This document shows, one piece after another, positions 35,101-45,903 of a stretch of 64,000 nucleotides of DNA. This DNA is from Plasmopara viticola (lineage: Eukaryota > Oomycota > Peronosporomycetes > Peronosporales > Peronosporaceae), in NCBI GenBank assembly GCA_001695595.3, contig MBPM02000049.1, positions 186,001 through 250,000 on the forward strand. Reading direction: 5' to 3'. A model generated the notes under the pieces. That model ran no database searches. It saw only the letters and a list, made by a program, of their open reading frames with translations, and was not told where the DNA came from. The translations under genes were made by a program, and so were the position numbers. The number at the start of each line of letters is the position of its first letter. Position 1 is the first letter of the stretch.

Positions 35101-35760
35101 TGGGCTCAGGAAGCGGTACCCGCAAGGAGTACTTTCCTTTCTGGGCAGAGAGTGGCTTGAGCTTGACTGGTGACTCAAAGAGGTCGCCATCCACGTCGTC
35201 GACACACGAGCGTCTTGGGCGCTTGCTCTCGGGGACATTCTTCGATGGGCCGTGTTGGCCTCTCTTCCGCGCCATCTTGACAGCTACAGGGACGCCGTCG
35301 TGGTCGCCATTGCAGTGCTTGCACTCGCCACACACGGGGCACTGCCCATTCTTGTGAGTACAGATGGGCGGCGCCATCGTGCTGAGCGGCTTGTCCACTG
35401 TTGCTGAGTCGAAAGAGGAAGTGTGTCGCGCCGCACGCGATTCGGGTCAATTTGAATGGCAAATCTCCGGCGCGAAGCCACGAACCGAACCCTTATATTA
35501 AGTATGCCGGGTTTCTTAGACTTTTCATGTTGCGAGGCATGTCATCGAGCACCCAGATGTCGCACAAAGATGGAGCGATAACTTCACGTCACCAATGATA
35601 AGTCGGAAACAAAAGCAAATTGCGGCGAGGTAGAACATGCGTTAGACTCATGAAACGCAGCCGCATCCAGTGGTGCATTAATTTGGCGGTTCTAAGCTTT
35701 TGCCGATTTTACGAAGCGGTGACTACCCTCCGATTTTACTACAGTTGACTCAGAAATCCA
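32162..35760 (-). mobile_element. DNA transposon with terminal inverted repeats, ~3.6 kb
   Basis: The ends carry a perfect inverted repeat that includes GGATTTCTGAGTCAACTGTA at the left and its complement at the right. Imperfect similarity continues ~80 nt inward, with a shared ATCGGCAAAAGC block. Between them one long minus-strand frame encodes a decayed transposase-like protein. A TIR-bounded element with a single transposase frame is the hallmark of a class II transposon. Target-site duplications could not be fixed, and I do not assign a superfamily. A short C-rich stretch just outside the left end separates it from family copy 2. Confidence 0.75.
32452..35377 (-). pseudogene. decayed DDE-type transposase
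   Basis: Nearly the whole coding sequence lies in one minus-strand frame interrupted by four in-frame stops (near 34.48, 33.91, 33.56 and 32.80 kb). A frame change near 35.08 kb separates off the N-terminal part. The N-terminus carries a Cys cluster (CPVCGECKHC) and basic residues, likely DNA binding. The central part reads VDFHMK, then DPLYHREKT and HYGKRGMSWH, and further on SDNATFYQN and an 'EIQDGKS...EAHFS' segment. The spacing suits a DDE/D catalytic triad (Asp of DFHMK, Asp of SDNA, a later Glu), but this is inference. The C-terminus is acidic then basic. Several stops are what CAG or TGG codons become after C-to-T or G-to-A change. Start chosen at the first ATG before the Cys cluster. 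Confidence 0.65.
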
Positions 35761-36450
35761 TGGTTAATAACACTATTAAAAGCACGGATTATAGTACACG
35801 TTATATCGATAGTAAGATTGTAACTTCTGAACACGGGAAAAGGGTTAAAATTATTCACCTGGCGTGAAATCATGCATAAATACTATCGCCCACCTTCTCC
35901 AGATTAAAGATGCTCAACCTTCACCTCCGCCCGGTCTTTAACGTCTTTTCGTCAGCCTTCTCGTCGTATCCTTTCATGAACGTGCTTTTCGCCAATCTTG
36001 TATGCTGCAGCTCCTCCTCAAGCAGCGTCATACACTTATCATTGACAATGCGAAGATACTTGACCCGTGAGGCCGTGAGTTTATCCATACTAAACTTTTC
36101 TCATGTGTTGAGCATGTACCCATGGGCAATGCACACTGCGGGTCGCGAAGCACGACGAGAGCAAGAAAGAGGAGCCGTTGCTTTTCTGCCACAACCCAGC
36201 TTATCTATTTCATAATTGTCTTTAGTCATAGGGAGCCGGTATCGACACACGGTGTTTGTCATTTTTCGTCCTTTCCTTTCTTGTCGAATAACCTTTCCTT
36301 AGCGAGAATTTTCCTATTGAGTTCAGTGCTTCATCAAGAGTTTTGTTGGACTGCGCCGCATGTTGACGTATGTGTAGTGAGGATTTAGGTTTGATGTATG
36401 GTATGTGAATTCAATTTTGTGACGGCTGTGATTTTACGATGGGGTGTAGC
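35761..36450. other. stretch between the transposon and dispersed repeat R
   Basis: A plus-strand frame of 101 codons (35910-36215) is present. On the minus strand a 55-codon frame around 36.09-35.92 kb reads MDKLTASRVKYLRIV and continues with charged, helix-like sequence (LLEEELQHTRLAKS) to a stop. The minus frame looks more protein-like and may be a gene fragment, but I recognise nothing in it. Confidence 0.25.
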
Positions 36451-36452
36451 GC

Positions 36453-36768
36453 TAATGTAATGTATTACGTTATCGCGTTGCCAAGTTATGCACGTGCTAG
36501 GCTCAGTCTGGCTATTCCACGGCATAGAGTGGTCCCCGCATACGTCGGGTCTCGTTCGGCGGGCAGTGCAGCCAGCATCGAGGTCGTGAGGGTCTTCCAT
36601 TATTTTGTTTAGCTTGACTTGGTAAGAGCCCAGGTGACGCCCTGGTGGTGGAGACCGTCGCGTCGAGGGTGAGACTCGTTAGAGACCTGCAGATGCCCGA
36701 GAGCACCTGCCCGAAGCGCGCGAGCATTTAGCCCCCGCGCTTGGAAGGAGGGCGTCACCCCAACCTTT
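36453..36768 (+). repeat. dispersed repeat R, copy 1
   Basis: About 316 nt, GC-richer than its surroundings, and present again at 51.25-51.57 kb in the same orientation with few differences. Shared landmarks are TTATGCACGTGCTAGGCTC, CCGCATACGTCGGGTCTCG and GGAAGGAGGGCGTCACCCC. It has no long frame and no recognised tRNA boxes. It could be a solo LTR or a SINE; the sequence does not decide. Confidence 0.65.
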
Positions 36769-37452
36769 GTCGAAGCTTTTGCAGTAATATTGACAATAAT
36801 TTAGACTAGTCAGACTCTGCACTTTTTGCTTAGGCTTTCCGTCAGTGAGACTGATATGTTCTCTTTGCACTGTCCCTATGATTAAATGCTTGAGACGTTA
36901 TAATATCAAATTGCTTCGCTGGCCTTAGGTCGGATGTTCGTCTGAAGGGCTCTTGGCTCGCGTGCCTTTATCACCACAAACCGTGTCAGCCCATCATCGG
37001 TATTTAGAAATTTTCATCCCCTGTTTTTAGTAGAGACATAGCAATATAATTAAATCAGTAAGTTGCATGTCTGCAGCAACCTTTTCTCATGCTCTAAGTA
37101 CCCTTTCCATTTTTCACATTTACATATCGTCTCGCATACCATTTTACGCTCTTAGATTTGCCACACATGTGAGCGCCTTGATCAGTTTGAATCTTCAGCT
37201 AAATTTTTGGCTTTCTCCCTTCAAACAATCAATAGTGATGGAGGACGTCTTGCATGTGCCTCTATTTGCATGAATTGATTATGCTTGTCACTATTTGTGA
37301 GCAGTTAGAGAGAAGACAATTCTCGTGAGCTTCATTGTCAATCGAGGTCGTATCTCATACGACTGAGCTTTGTTCGCACTAGCTCCCGACTAATGAGTGT
37401 AATTATTGCGCTATCAACTGTACTTTATCCAAAAGTGTCCTGATCTGAAATA

Positions 37453-37690
37453 TTATATATAGATTAAGTACTTTCGTTGACGAGGCCGCAATTGGTCGCT
37501 GCAGCTACGTACACGATAAACTAGTTTGTCTTCGGGATCGTTGGTTATTGATAGCTTAAATAGGGTAATTAGATTTGCATTTCTGCCTTCAAATCCAGGC
37601 CCCGAACGGTCTGCTGTAGTCACTTTGTGTGCATGTCTTATTGCACTACCCAATGCCTTTAGCTCGCTGCACCTTATTGGAGAGTTGTTT
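37453..37690 (-). pseudogene. repeat-borne frame of unknown function, copy B (right arm)
   Basis: Counterpart of the left-arm frame, again open. It reads GSAIRHAHKV, FEGRNANLITL, DPEDK and RVRSCSDQLRPRQ before a stop. Amino-acid differences are spread through the frame but no indels break it. Function and upstream exon unknown. Confidence 0.35.
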
Positions 37691-37807
37691 TTATCCTGAA
37701 CGAGCTCACAGTCACGACGTATTGAAATTAATGAAAAATGCGTGTAACAGCTACCTTATTTGTACAAAAAATGCGCTTAGCCTCCGAGAGCATGAGTATC
37801 ACTGCGA

Positions 37808-38107
37808 ATGCGAGTGCAAACGTGGGGCCACAAGCATTCGTCGCATCCCCACGTACGATACCAACATGCTTCTTCGACACAATTTACTCAGCTATATGAA
37901 CATCAGCCTTGCGAACTGATTGTTGTGGATATGCTTGCCTTGGTGCTAATCCCCATAGGGACTGTCTTACTTGTTTCACTCGTAAATCTGGGGTCTATGT
38001 GTTGTCAACAGCCACAGTCAAGAAAAAGCGTTACTTCATTGCCACCAATAACTGTTACCGGTCCAGCAGCCACATGCATCTATATGCTTGATCGCCTGGA
38101 ATGCTAG
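37808..38107 (+). other. repeat-borne frame with a hydrophobic segment (right arm)
   Basis: About 99 codons including EHQPCELIVVDML, a hydrophobic run (VLIPIGTVLLVSLVN) and GSMCCQQ, matching the frame in the left arm. One membrane-spanning segment is possible. It overlaps the conserved minus-strand region only slightly upstream; coding status unproven. Confidence 0.25.
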
Positions 38108-39659
38108 CAGAACTCGTGCTGCCTGCCAATTCATTGTGAATATCTGAGCGCTGTCGATGGATTGGATTGATCTGGACCGAATATATTCTTTCGAATAAAA
38201 GTCCATTGATGAATTCCTAAAATCAGTACTTGGCCGACGATCAAACGTCCTTGTGACATACGAGATTTGAATAAAGTGATCAATTGTCAAATATCAGTGA
38301 TTAATTCTTTTATCAATCGAAACTTGGAAGAGAATCTCGGACTCTGCATTTTGATATCCAGCGACGCTAGATGTTGACGGATAATTTATATAATTTTTCG
38401 AGGGATGAAAAGTGCTCATTAGTCTTGCACTTCCGCATACGTTGCGCTCGATACAATTGCTTCTTTTGGCAGCCCAAGTTAACTTTAGTCAATCATCGAG
38501 AGCTTCACATTATAGGTATCATTTTTATGAGCTACTTCAGATTGCTTCACACAAATTTTCTTAAAAACAGAAGGCACTTCAACAGATCGGCGTGGAAGAA
38601 GTTAGCTGAACCGAATGGCAAATAAATACATTAAATTAGGTACATTAAATATGCTGAAAAGAAGAAAGACTGGTCATGCTCAAATACTAGCCTGCTGAAA
38701 TACAAAATTGCAATCGTTTCAGTGACACGACACTCTGATCTGGATTGACCATTTAACATCATAATGTTAGCAAGCGACTGAGAAGTTTTGGCTGCTTTGA
38801 TGCGCGATCACGATTTCAAACACGCCGGTAAAATTTATTAGTGGAACACTAAAGCCGAGCGAGCTATATCACAATACGTGAGGCAATAGATCTTGTCTTT
38901 TCTGCAAATGTTGGACGTTTCTAATTACTACTGGCCACTCGATCCACCGACGGTAGCTTGACCGTTCGCCTGCAGGCTTGTTATTGGGCTGTTCACCTGT
39001 CCTCTTTTGAGATCGTGAAGATTGCCAGAGGTAGCGACGAAAAATATAGACGAATACAGAAAATGTTACTCTGCAGAAATATGTGAGTTCCGTATCGGTG
39101 TCAACCAAATAGTCCCATGACATGTTATGCTATGGGACTACCGTTTCCTTTTGCTTTGAGGAAGCATCGAATTAGCTCTAACTTTCGTTTTTTTTCTAAG
39201 AACCAATACGAGTCGCAAATTTCTGTTTGCTGACAAAATTAAGTACTCGTCTCATTGCTAAGACCCAACATAACTTCACCAAAGCTGTACTTAATCTTCC
39301 ATAATTGTGTAGGATGAATATCTACAATCACTATCGAGGTACTAAAAACTCATTAAATAGTGTATACATTGCTTTTCCAATAACACCACAGTAATTACAA
39401 AACATCGCTCGCCTTGGGCCTCACAATATAATTGTACTAACTAGTATCATACACACTAAATTCGTGTGACCCCAATTCACTCCCTCAATTAAGACTTTGG
39501 ACAGCATTTTTTCAGCAGACATCACCGTTGTGGCGTGTGCCGCTTTTCAAAAGCCCATACAACAAGCTTGGTAAGCTTTGAAATTGATTTAAATACTTTA
39601 CTTGACTGACTTGTCGCCCATACCTAGCGCATTGTCGAGTCTTGTACAGACACACAAGC

Positions 39660-40790
39660 TCAGAGAGTCCCTTATATCATTGGATACACCATCTGATCCA
39701 TACACACGCTCAAATTTAATCACCGCACACTGCGCAACAAAAGTGACGATTGTCCTGTTTATGGAGAAGCTAAATTCAATAATGATGTCCAAGCGTCGTG
39801 TGGCAAACCTTACGACTTTAATGTCGCTCGCGACTCGCATTTGGCAGACACAACTCAAGCGCTAGCAAGCGCAATCTCGATTATCGTTGTTGAGACATGC
39901 ACTGGCCTTGCTCAAACAGCTCGTACATTTTGAGCGTGTAGTCGCTTTGTGCCGCAAACTAGCCGCCTGATTCGCGCCCAACGAAACAAAGAATGTGGCC
40001 TTTGTGCTCAAAGTAATAATTTGGCGGGGCTAACCGTAGATCGTTTAAGGGGGGTAAATGACGTAATTTGTTGGGGGTAATTGGTTCACCTCATTAGTTC
40101 AACGAGGTGCGAACAGTTTAAAGGCTATAGCAACTCTCCAACTTTTATATTACATTTTTTTCGACCGAAATATTGCTAACGTGCTTAAAAGTGGCACTGA
40201 TAATAGATCTTTGCTCGTTGAACGTACTAAACGCGCATGTCAAATCGACCTTCGCCATTTGACAAACCATTGGCACAACAGTGGCCCTACGTCCTCGATT
40301 TCTGCTTCGTTTCTGGCCACTGATAGTTGCTTTCATCGTGTTCGTTCAGGATGGCGAGCCCGGTCATGTTGCTGTCCATGTGGTGCGTTGAACTATTGTC
40401 AATTGGTCATGATTAAATCATCCCCTTGCTTGCCGATTGTCCGCAATCAAATATAGCTGCAGTGGCATCTTGGTCGAGATTGAATGTGTCATAAATTTGC
40501 CAGTGAGCGTGGTTCGCTTCGCATCTGCGTTTCTTACCGCCCCGATATCTCCACAATTCTCGATCTATTAATTCATCCAAGACCGCGACCCAATATGCTG
40601 CAAAAGTGTATTGACGAGACTCTCAGTCAGCATCAAACATATTTGTTGCGTATCAGTCAAAACCGTCGGTGCCTTCAGGTCTTGCTTCTTGATGTGCTCA
40701 TTCGCAAGCACCTTGAAAAATCCTTGTGATTGAGGCTCTGAGCCTCTCATTTAAAAGCTTGGAAGGATTTTTTTGTAGCTTTTGAGGAAA
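39660..40790. other. stretch between the inverted repeat and the first satellite array
   Basis: Plus-strand frames of 81-91 codons (39602-39865, 40181-40456, 40484-40729) follow one another but are in different frames, and none has a domain I recognise. They may be pieces of one decayed gene. Two G-rich runs near 40.05 kb stand out from the AT-rich background. Confidence 0.25.
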
Positions 40791-40799
40791 CTGCGTAAT

Positions 40800-41505
40800 A
40801 GTTAGATTGCTAGTGGCTCTATCGCGTCTGTGCATAAGTGTAAAAACTGACAGAATGGATATGTAACCATAGAGAGTGTCGGCTCTACAACTAATTCGTC
40901 ATACGCTTAGTTGTGGCTTTATTGCGCCTCTGCACGCCTATAGTGATATACAGGACGGATTTGTGGCTGTAAAGCATATCGGCGTTTCGACAGAGACATC
41001 GTCGGCTAAGTTGTGGCTATATTGCTCCTGTGCACTTTTAGAATGAAAGTCGGGACGAAGAAAGGGCAGTTCAGCCACTTAGCGTTTCAAATGCTTCATA
41101 ATACGCTTAGTTGTGGCTCTTATGCGTCTGTGCACATCTAAAATGATAGACAGGACGAAAGGATGGACGTACAGTACTTTAGCGCCTCAAGTAAGTCGTC
41201 ATGTGCTGAGTTGTAGCTCGACTGCGTTCGAGCACATCGAGAGAGATAGGCAGGGCAATTTGGTGGCCAAACAGCGTGTCGGCACTTCAAACTCGTAACT
41301 ATACGCCGAGTTGTGGCTTTACTGCGTGGGTGTACAGCTTAATACATAGACAGGGCATACATGTAGCCGTAAAGTGGTCTGCGCCTTGAATGAGTCATCA
41401 TACACCTCTATTGCCTCTGTGAACGTCCTGAATGCTAGCCAGAACATTTCTGGAGCCGTACAGCGTCTTAATGCTCTGCCTTAGCCGGCATACGCTAAGA
41501 TGTAG
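40800..41505 (+). repeat. tandem array S1a of a ~100 bp unit
   Basis: Degenerate tandem units built around GCTTAGTTGTGGCT, then 'GCGTCTGTGCA', a 'GACAGGACG' block and 'GTGGCCGTACAGCGTCTCGG'. Spacing of the GCTTAGTTGTGG landmark is roughly 100 nt. The same unit forms longer arrays downstream. Units differ at many positions, so the array is old. Confidence 0.75.
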
Positions 41506-41509
41506 CTCT

Positions 41510-42010
41510 TTCAAATGTGCATATACACAGTGAAGCCACAACTAAACAAATAATATATCTTATGAAGCGCCGAGACGCCGTACTGCCACAGATACGTCCT
41601 GTCTGTATATCTGGATATGCATGGACGCAATTGAGCTGCAACGAAGCGTATAATCTCTCTTTTGATTCGCTGAGACGCTGAGTGGCCGCACGTTCGTCCT
41701 GTTTATCCATCTGGACAAGCACAGACACAATCGCGCCACAACTAAAGCATATAATCACTCTCTGAAGCACCGAGACGCAGTACGGCCGCAGACCCGTTCT
41801 GTCTATCAATCCAGCCATGCACAGACGCACACGAGCCACGACTAAGCGTTAAGTCTCTCTTTTGAAGCGCTGAGACGCTATACGGCCACAGATCCGTCGT
41901 ATTTACCTTGCTAGACATGCACGGACACAATCGAGCCAAAATTAAGCATCTTATCACTCTTTTGGAACGCCGAGGCGCAGTACGGGTGGGTTCTGTATTT
42001 CGTATCATTA
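41510..42010 (-). repeat. tandem array S1b, same unit in opposite orientation
   Basis: Here the units read as reverse complement ('CGCCGAGACGC...GGCCACAGATCCGTCC...ACGCAAT'). Orientation flips from the neighbouring array at ~41.51 kb, marking one edge of the inverted domain. Confidence 0.75.
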
Positions 42011-42269
42011 CTTTCGATTTTTTTTCAAAGATATCGGGCTTCCCACGCATATTCACGAATATTACTGCAGGTGCGATCATTGATTAAGGATTTCGAGCGC
42101 TCCGCATACTCAATCATGTTGATAATAATGTATGACGTGCATTTTCGGTATCAGAGTCATACGCTGCACTTTTTGCTAAGGCTTTCCGTCAGTGAGACTG
42201 ATCTGTTCTCGTTGCGCAGTCACTATAATTCGAATTACATAGTGCGGGTTGATAGTATATCTCGATCCT

Positions 42270-42610
42270 GAGAATTAATACCTTCGCATCAACCTATAAG
42301 TAGTTTATCTTGGTTTATTCGCTGCATTATGGTACCTTTGGGTACATTTTTCTAGGTAGAAAAAAAGTCTTTCAAACTGTACCGACAAATTACGACTGAC
42401 GTCTAGCGGCCAATTTTTATAAAGCTATGCTCTTTAAATATCGGTATCTGTTGATTCTGAGGACTATTCCTTCGCATCAACCTATTAATAATTTATCTTG
42501 GTTTATTCACTGCATAATGGTACCTATGGAGACATTTTTCTAAGGTATGAAATATGTTACATAAACTGTACCGACGAGATACCACTGACGTTTAACGGCC
42601 ACAGCTCCGG
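42270..42610. repeat. two direct repeats of ~150 bp
   Basis: The segment beginning CCTTCGCATCAACCTAT and running through TTATCTTGGTTTATTC, GGTAC and ACTGTACCGAC occurs at ~42.28-42.41 kb and again at ~42.46-42.61 kb. Related sequence recurs at ~46.65, 44.8, 47.15-47.27 and 49.0 kb, so it is a component of the larger repeat unit. Confidence 0.65.
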
Positions 42611-43142
42611 CCTGTCTACGATGTATGCAGACGCAATGGAGTCAAACTAATTACCCGTTTGAACCGCCGCGTGAGGTGTAACGATCGCTTTTTCGATAAA
42701 GTTTGACGATCACTTGAAGCCTCCAAGCTTTTTACTAGTAGCGGAGCATCAATTTAACCCACGATTTCTGCTTAGTGATGAGCATGGTTCCAACGCACAG
42801 TAGGCCCTACACATGGACAAGAAACTCCTGCACTATTTCTAGCGTCATAAATTATATCTACCATTCTTTCTGCTTTCTCAGAATCACATACGACTGATGG
42901 ATACTTTGCGATAGGATGGCTTTTTTTGTACTAGCATTCGTTCGATCTTTTCCATCCTTCAAATGAAATAACATATTGCGGGTTGGTTTCGCTGATAATA
43001 GTATCTGTTGTTATTATGCTTACTATTTTTATTTATTCGGATCAATTATTTCCAACAATTATGATGAAGGTCTGCCGTGATAGTACGTGTTTGATTCTGA
43101 GGACTAATAGCGTATACTTCGATGAGTGATGGGATCACCTTA

Positions 43143-43160
43143 ATGATGTGGTCACATCAT
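43143..43160. promoter_or_regulatory. imperfect palindrome upstream of family copy 3
   Basis: ATGATGTGGTCACATCAT, one central mismatch from perfect, followed at the usual distance by the degenerate exon 1 of copy 3. Confidence 0.45.
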
Positions 43161-43229
43161 GTGGGAACGTGGAAACCACACTTTAATCAGAGAAAGTGAC
43201 AGAGGAAAGCAGAGCGGAGCACGAGCCAG

Positions 43230-44091
43230 GGAGGCGGTCCCCGTCGCTCGGCGCACTTGCCAGCATCGACTTTCAAAAATTTTTGGATATAAACCAACAA
43301 AAGAAATATTTACAATTAGTATTAAATGTATTAAAAATTCACGATAAGTTAAATCATAATAAATGTTTAAGTACATATTTTTAATACCGCCAGAAAGCGG
43401 TAGACAACCAGCGAGAGAGTAGTGCAAGCTTAAGGCAATGACGAAGTCCGATTCGAAGTCGCGCGCGTCAAGGTCGGTTGACTTATTTGACGTGAGGCTG
43501 CGCGACGTCTTTTGCTTCCGCACGGCAATTCCATTGGTGAGTGGTGTGAATGATATGCTTTTGATTTGTCAGTACCAGGCTCACGATATTGATGATGGTT
43601 GCATTGTGATAGAGATTGAGAAATGCTTGTCGTTAATCCAGGTCGATGACGAGAATCCGGCATTCTTGTTCGATTGGCAAGAGGACAACGTGAACGCGTT
43701 CGCGGCTGCGGCAAACGGCTTGAACGCGGCGCGAGCACCTCCGTGGCTACGAATGCGACCGCCACTAATCACGGCGTTTTCTTTTATACACGATGTCGTT
43801 TACAGACTCGGGTCTCCACTAGCAGGAGGCCGCTTTGGGCATTTACTTTTGGCGCCTAATAATCAGCAGCAGTTCCTTGCCATTGCTACGACGCTCAAGG
43901 ATTTACAGAATGATGAATTCTAACAGGATGCCATGCGGTTGGCTCTCCTAAATCTTCCAGTTGTCAACAATGTTGTGCCATATCTCGCCATCACAGCTCA
44001 CCTTGCCGACTCAAGAATGCACAACGTGCGACCAAACACCCTTCCGCCGACTTTCCGCAATGGACAACCTTTGCTCCAGCTCTACATTTGA
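43230..44091 (+). pseudogene. repeat-borne 223-aa family, copy 3 (start lost, inserted, nonsense)
   Basis: The exon 1 start codon is ACG instead of ATG, and exon 1 is split by an AT-rich insertion that reads as mitochondrial nad4 sequence. Exon 1 ends at 43536 with the usual GTGAGT donor. Exon 2 (43615-44091) carries TAA at 43921-43923 where other copies have TTA (Leu). The rest of exon 2, 'QDAMRLALLNLP' to the stop, stays in frame. At least three lesions make this a clear pseudogene. Its exon 1 shares private changes with the scrambled copy near 52.3 kb, so those two form a subgroup. Confidence 0.8.
43270..43387 (-). other. nad4: nuclear insertion of mitochondrial nad4 fragment (NUMT)
   Basis: About 117 nt, strongly AT-rich, interrupt exon 1 of family copy 3. 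On the minus strand they are fully open and read IKNMYLNIYYDLTYREF, a hydrophobic run and VGLYPKIF. The 'REF...L...GLYPKIF' pattern near the end is characteristic of NADH dehydrogenase subunit 4, and the codons are the A/T-ending ones of a mitochondrial gene. The scrambled paralogue near 52.29 kb has the uninterrupted site (CAGCATCGCCAGAAAGC), which supports insertion. Identification is from memory of the family pattern, not a search. Confidence 0.7.
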
Positions 44092-45078
44092 TACACTTCT
44101 AACACAGCGTCAACCGACTCCACAGCGTTTGTGATCCGCGAAGTCGCTTTTTACGACAGCACGAGTGTGAGCAAGATAGCGCTTAGTAAGTTCATTGGAG
44201 TTGATGTTGTTGCGTCCAATGTTCGGATAGCTTTGAGGTCGCACTAGGCCTCATTTTTAGTGAGTCTCTAAAAATGCCACTTTGCAAAACGGGGCGTTTA
44301 TCAAGGCTTTAATATGTATTACTTTCTGGTCTGATTTCGTGTCAATATATAGTCTGATGTGATTACCGGACATTAGTTTCTAATACATGATTGATGAGAG
44401 TATCTTTCGTAATACGGATACGGTATGGTCACTAGCGCAGATCACAACCTTGGCCAAGGAGTAAAAGTTCTTTTTAAAGAGATCGGGCTTTCCAGGCATA
44501 TACGCGAATATCACTGCAGGTGCGATTTTTGACTAAGAAATATAAGCGGTCAGCATACTCAATTCAATCATGTTGATAATAATGTATGACGTGCATTCTC
44601 AGTATTAGAGTAAGACTCTGCACTTTTTCGTAGGATATGTTCTCGTTGCGCTGTCACTATAATCAAAATTACATATTGCGTGTTAGTTTCCAGATAATCG
44701 TATCTGTTGTTATTACACTTATTTTATTAGTTTATTCGGATCAATTCTTTTCTACAATTCTTATGAAGCTCTGCTCTATCGTTATTGATAGTACTTGTTG
44801 ATAGCTTGGTTTATTCACTCATATGCATGGTACCTAGGGGAACATTTTTCTGGGTAGAAAATAAGTTTCATAAATTGTACCGACAAATTACGCTGACGTC
44901 TAACGGCCACAGATCCGACTTGTCTATCTATATGGATGTAAACAGACGCAATGGACAAAAATAGTCACCCGTTTACACCGCCGACACGTTGTACAGCTCG
45001 ACAAAAATTAAATTAATACTGTTCATATACGTAGTCTAATCTCGACTGATAGCGCACATGAGTGATGGGATCCCCTCA

Positions 45079-45096
45079 ATGATGTGATCACATCAT
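45079..45096. promoter_or_regulatory. perfect 18-bp palindrome upstream of family copy 4
   Basis: ATGATGTGATCACATCAT is a perfect inverted repeat 60 nt before the ATG of an intact copy. The sequence from here to the ATG (CGTGGAAACCACACTTCAAT, then AGAAAGTGACA) is conserved among copies. A binding site for a dimeric regulator is a reasonable guess; it could also be a transposition-related site. Confidence 0.5.
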
Positions 45097-45156
45097 GTGA
45101 GAACGTGGAAACCACACTTCAATTAGAGAAAGTGACAAAGGAAACCAGAGCGGAGT

Positions 45157-45903
45157 ATGAGCGAGGGAGGCGGTCCCCGTCGCTCGGCGCGCATCGCCAA
45201 TATCGCCAGAAAGCGGCAGGCGATCAGTGGAGAGGAGAGAAAGCCCAAGCGAATGAAAAAGTCCGAACCGCCGTCGCGCGCGTCAACGTCGGTTGACTTA
45301 TACGACGAGAGGCTTCGCGACGTCTTATCCTTTCGGGCGGCAACTTTATTGGTGAGTGGTGTGAATGATATGCTTTGATCTGTCAGTACTAGGCTCACGG
45401 TATTGATGATGGTTGCATTGTGTTAGATTGAGGAATACTTGTCGTCAATCCAGATCGATGACGACGATCCGGCATTCCTTTTCGATTGGCAAGAGGACAA
45501 CGTGAACGCGTTCGTGGCTGCGGCAAACAGCTTGAACGCGGCGCGAGCGCCTTCATGGCTACGAACGCGGCCGCCACAAATCACGGCGTTTTCCTTTATA
45601 GACGATGTCGTTTACAGACTCGGGCCTCCACTAGCAGGAGGCCGCTTTGGGCACGTAATTTTGGCGCCCAATAATCAGCAGCAGTTCCTTGCTATTGCTA
45701 CGACGTTCGTCGCTTTACAAAACGATGAGTTTTTGCAGGATGCCATGCGGTTGGCTTTTCTAAACCTTCCAGTCGTCAACAATGTTGTGCCATATCTCGC
45801 CATCACAGCTCACCTTGCCGACTCAAGAATGCACAACGTGCGACCGAACAATCTTCCGCCGATTCTCCGCAACGGACAACCTTTGCTCCAGCTCTTCATT
45901 TAA
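45157..45903 (+). CDS. repeat-borne protein family, copy 4, intact (223 aa, function unknown)
   Basis: Exon 1 (45157-45351) and exon 2 (45427-45903) join across a 75-nt GTGAGT...TTAG intron in phase 0 to give 223 aa with no lesion. The N-terminal ~45 residues are basic (GPRRSARIANIARKRQ, then ERKPKRMKK), resembling a nuclear localisation signal. Exon 2 encodes an acidic start (IDDDDPAFLFDWQEDNV), an Ala/Asn stretch, then FSFIDDVVYRLGPPLAGGRF, ILAPNNQQQFLAI, NDEFLQDAMRL and a tail ending LLQLFI. No signal peptide, membrane segment or known domain is recognised. Eight full or partial copies in this window, all inside repeats, suggest a gene carried by a mobile or amplifying element. It mirrors copy 5 exactly. 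Confidence 0.75.

Larger units (their letters stand above)
36810..39650 (-). repeat. right arm of the ~2.8 kb inverted repeat
   Basis: Reverse complement counterpart of 26.85-29.69 kb. The match runs from the inner block (GCTTAGGCTTTCCGTCAGTGAG) to the outer end near GACTCGACAATGCGCTAGGT read on the minus strand. The arms have diverged by many substitutions and small indels. Confidence 0.8.

Noticed and set aside
40800..42010. CRISPR-like array
   Set aside because: Units are degenerate tandem copies without short identical repeats separated by unique spacers, and the genome is eukaryotic.
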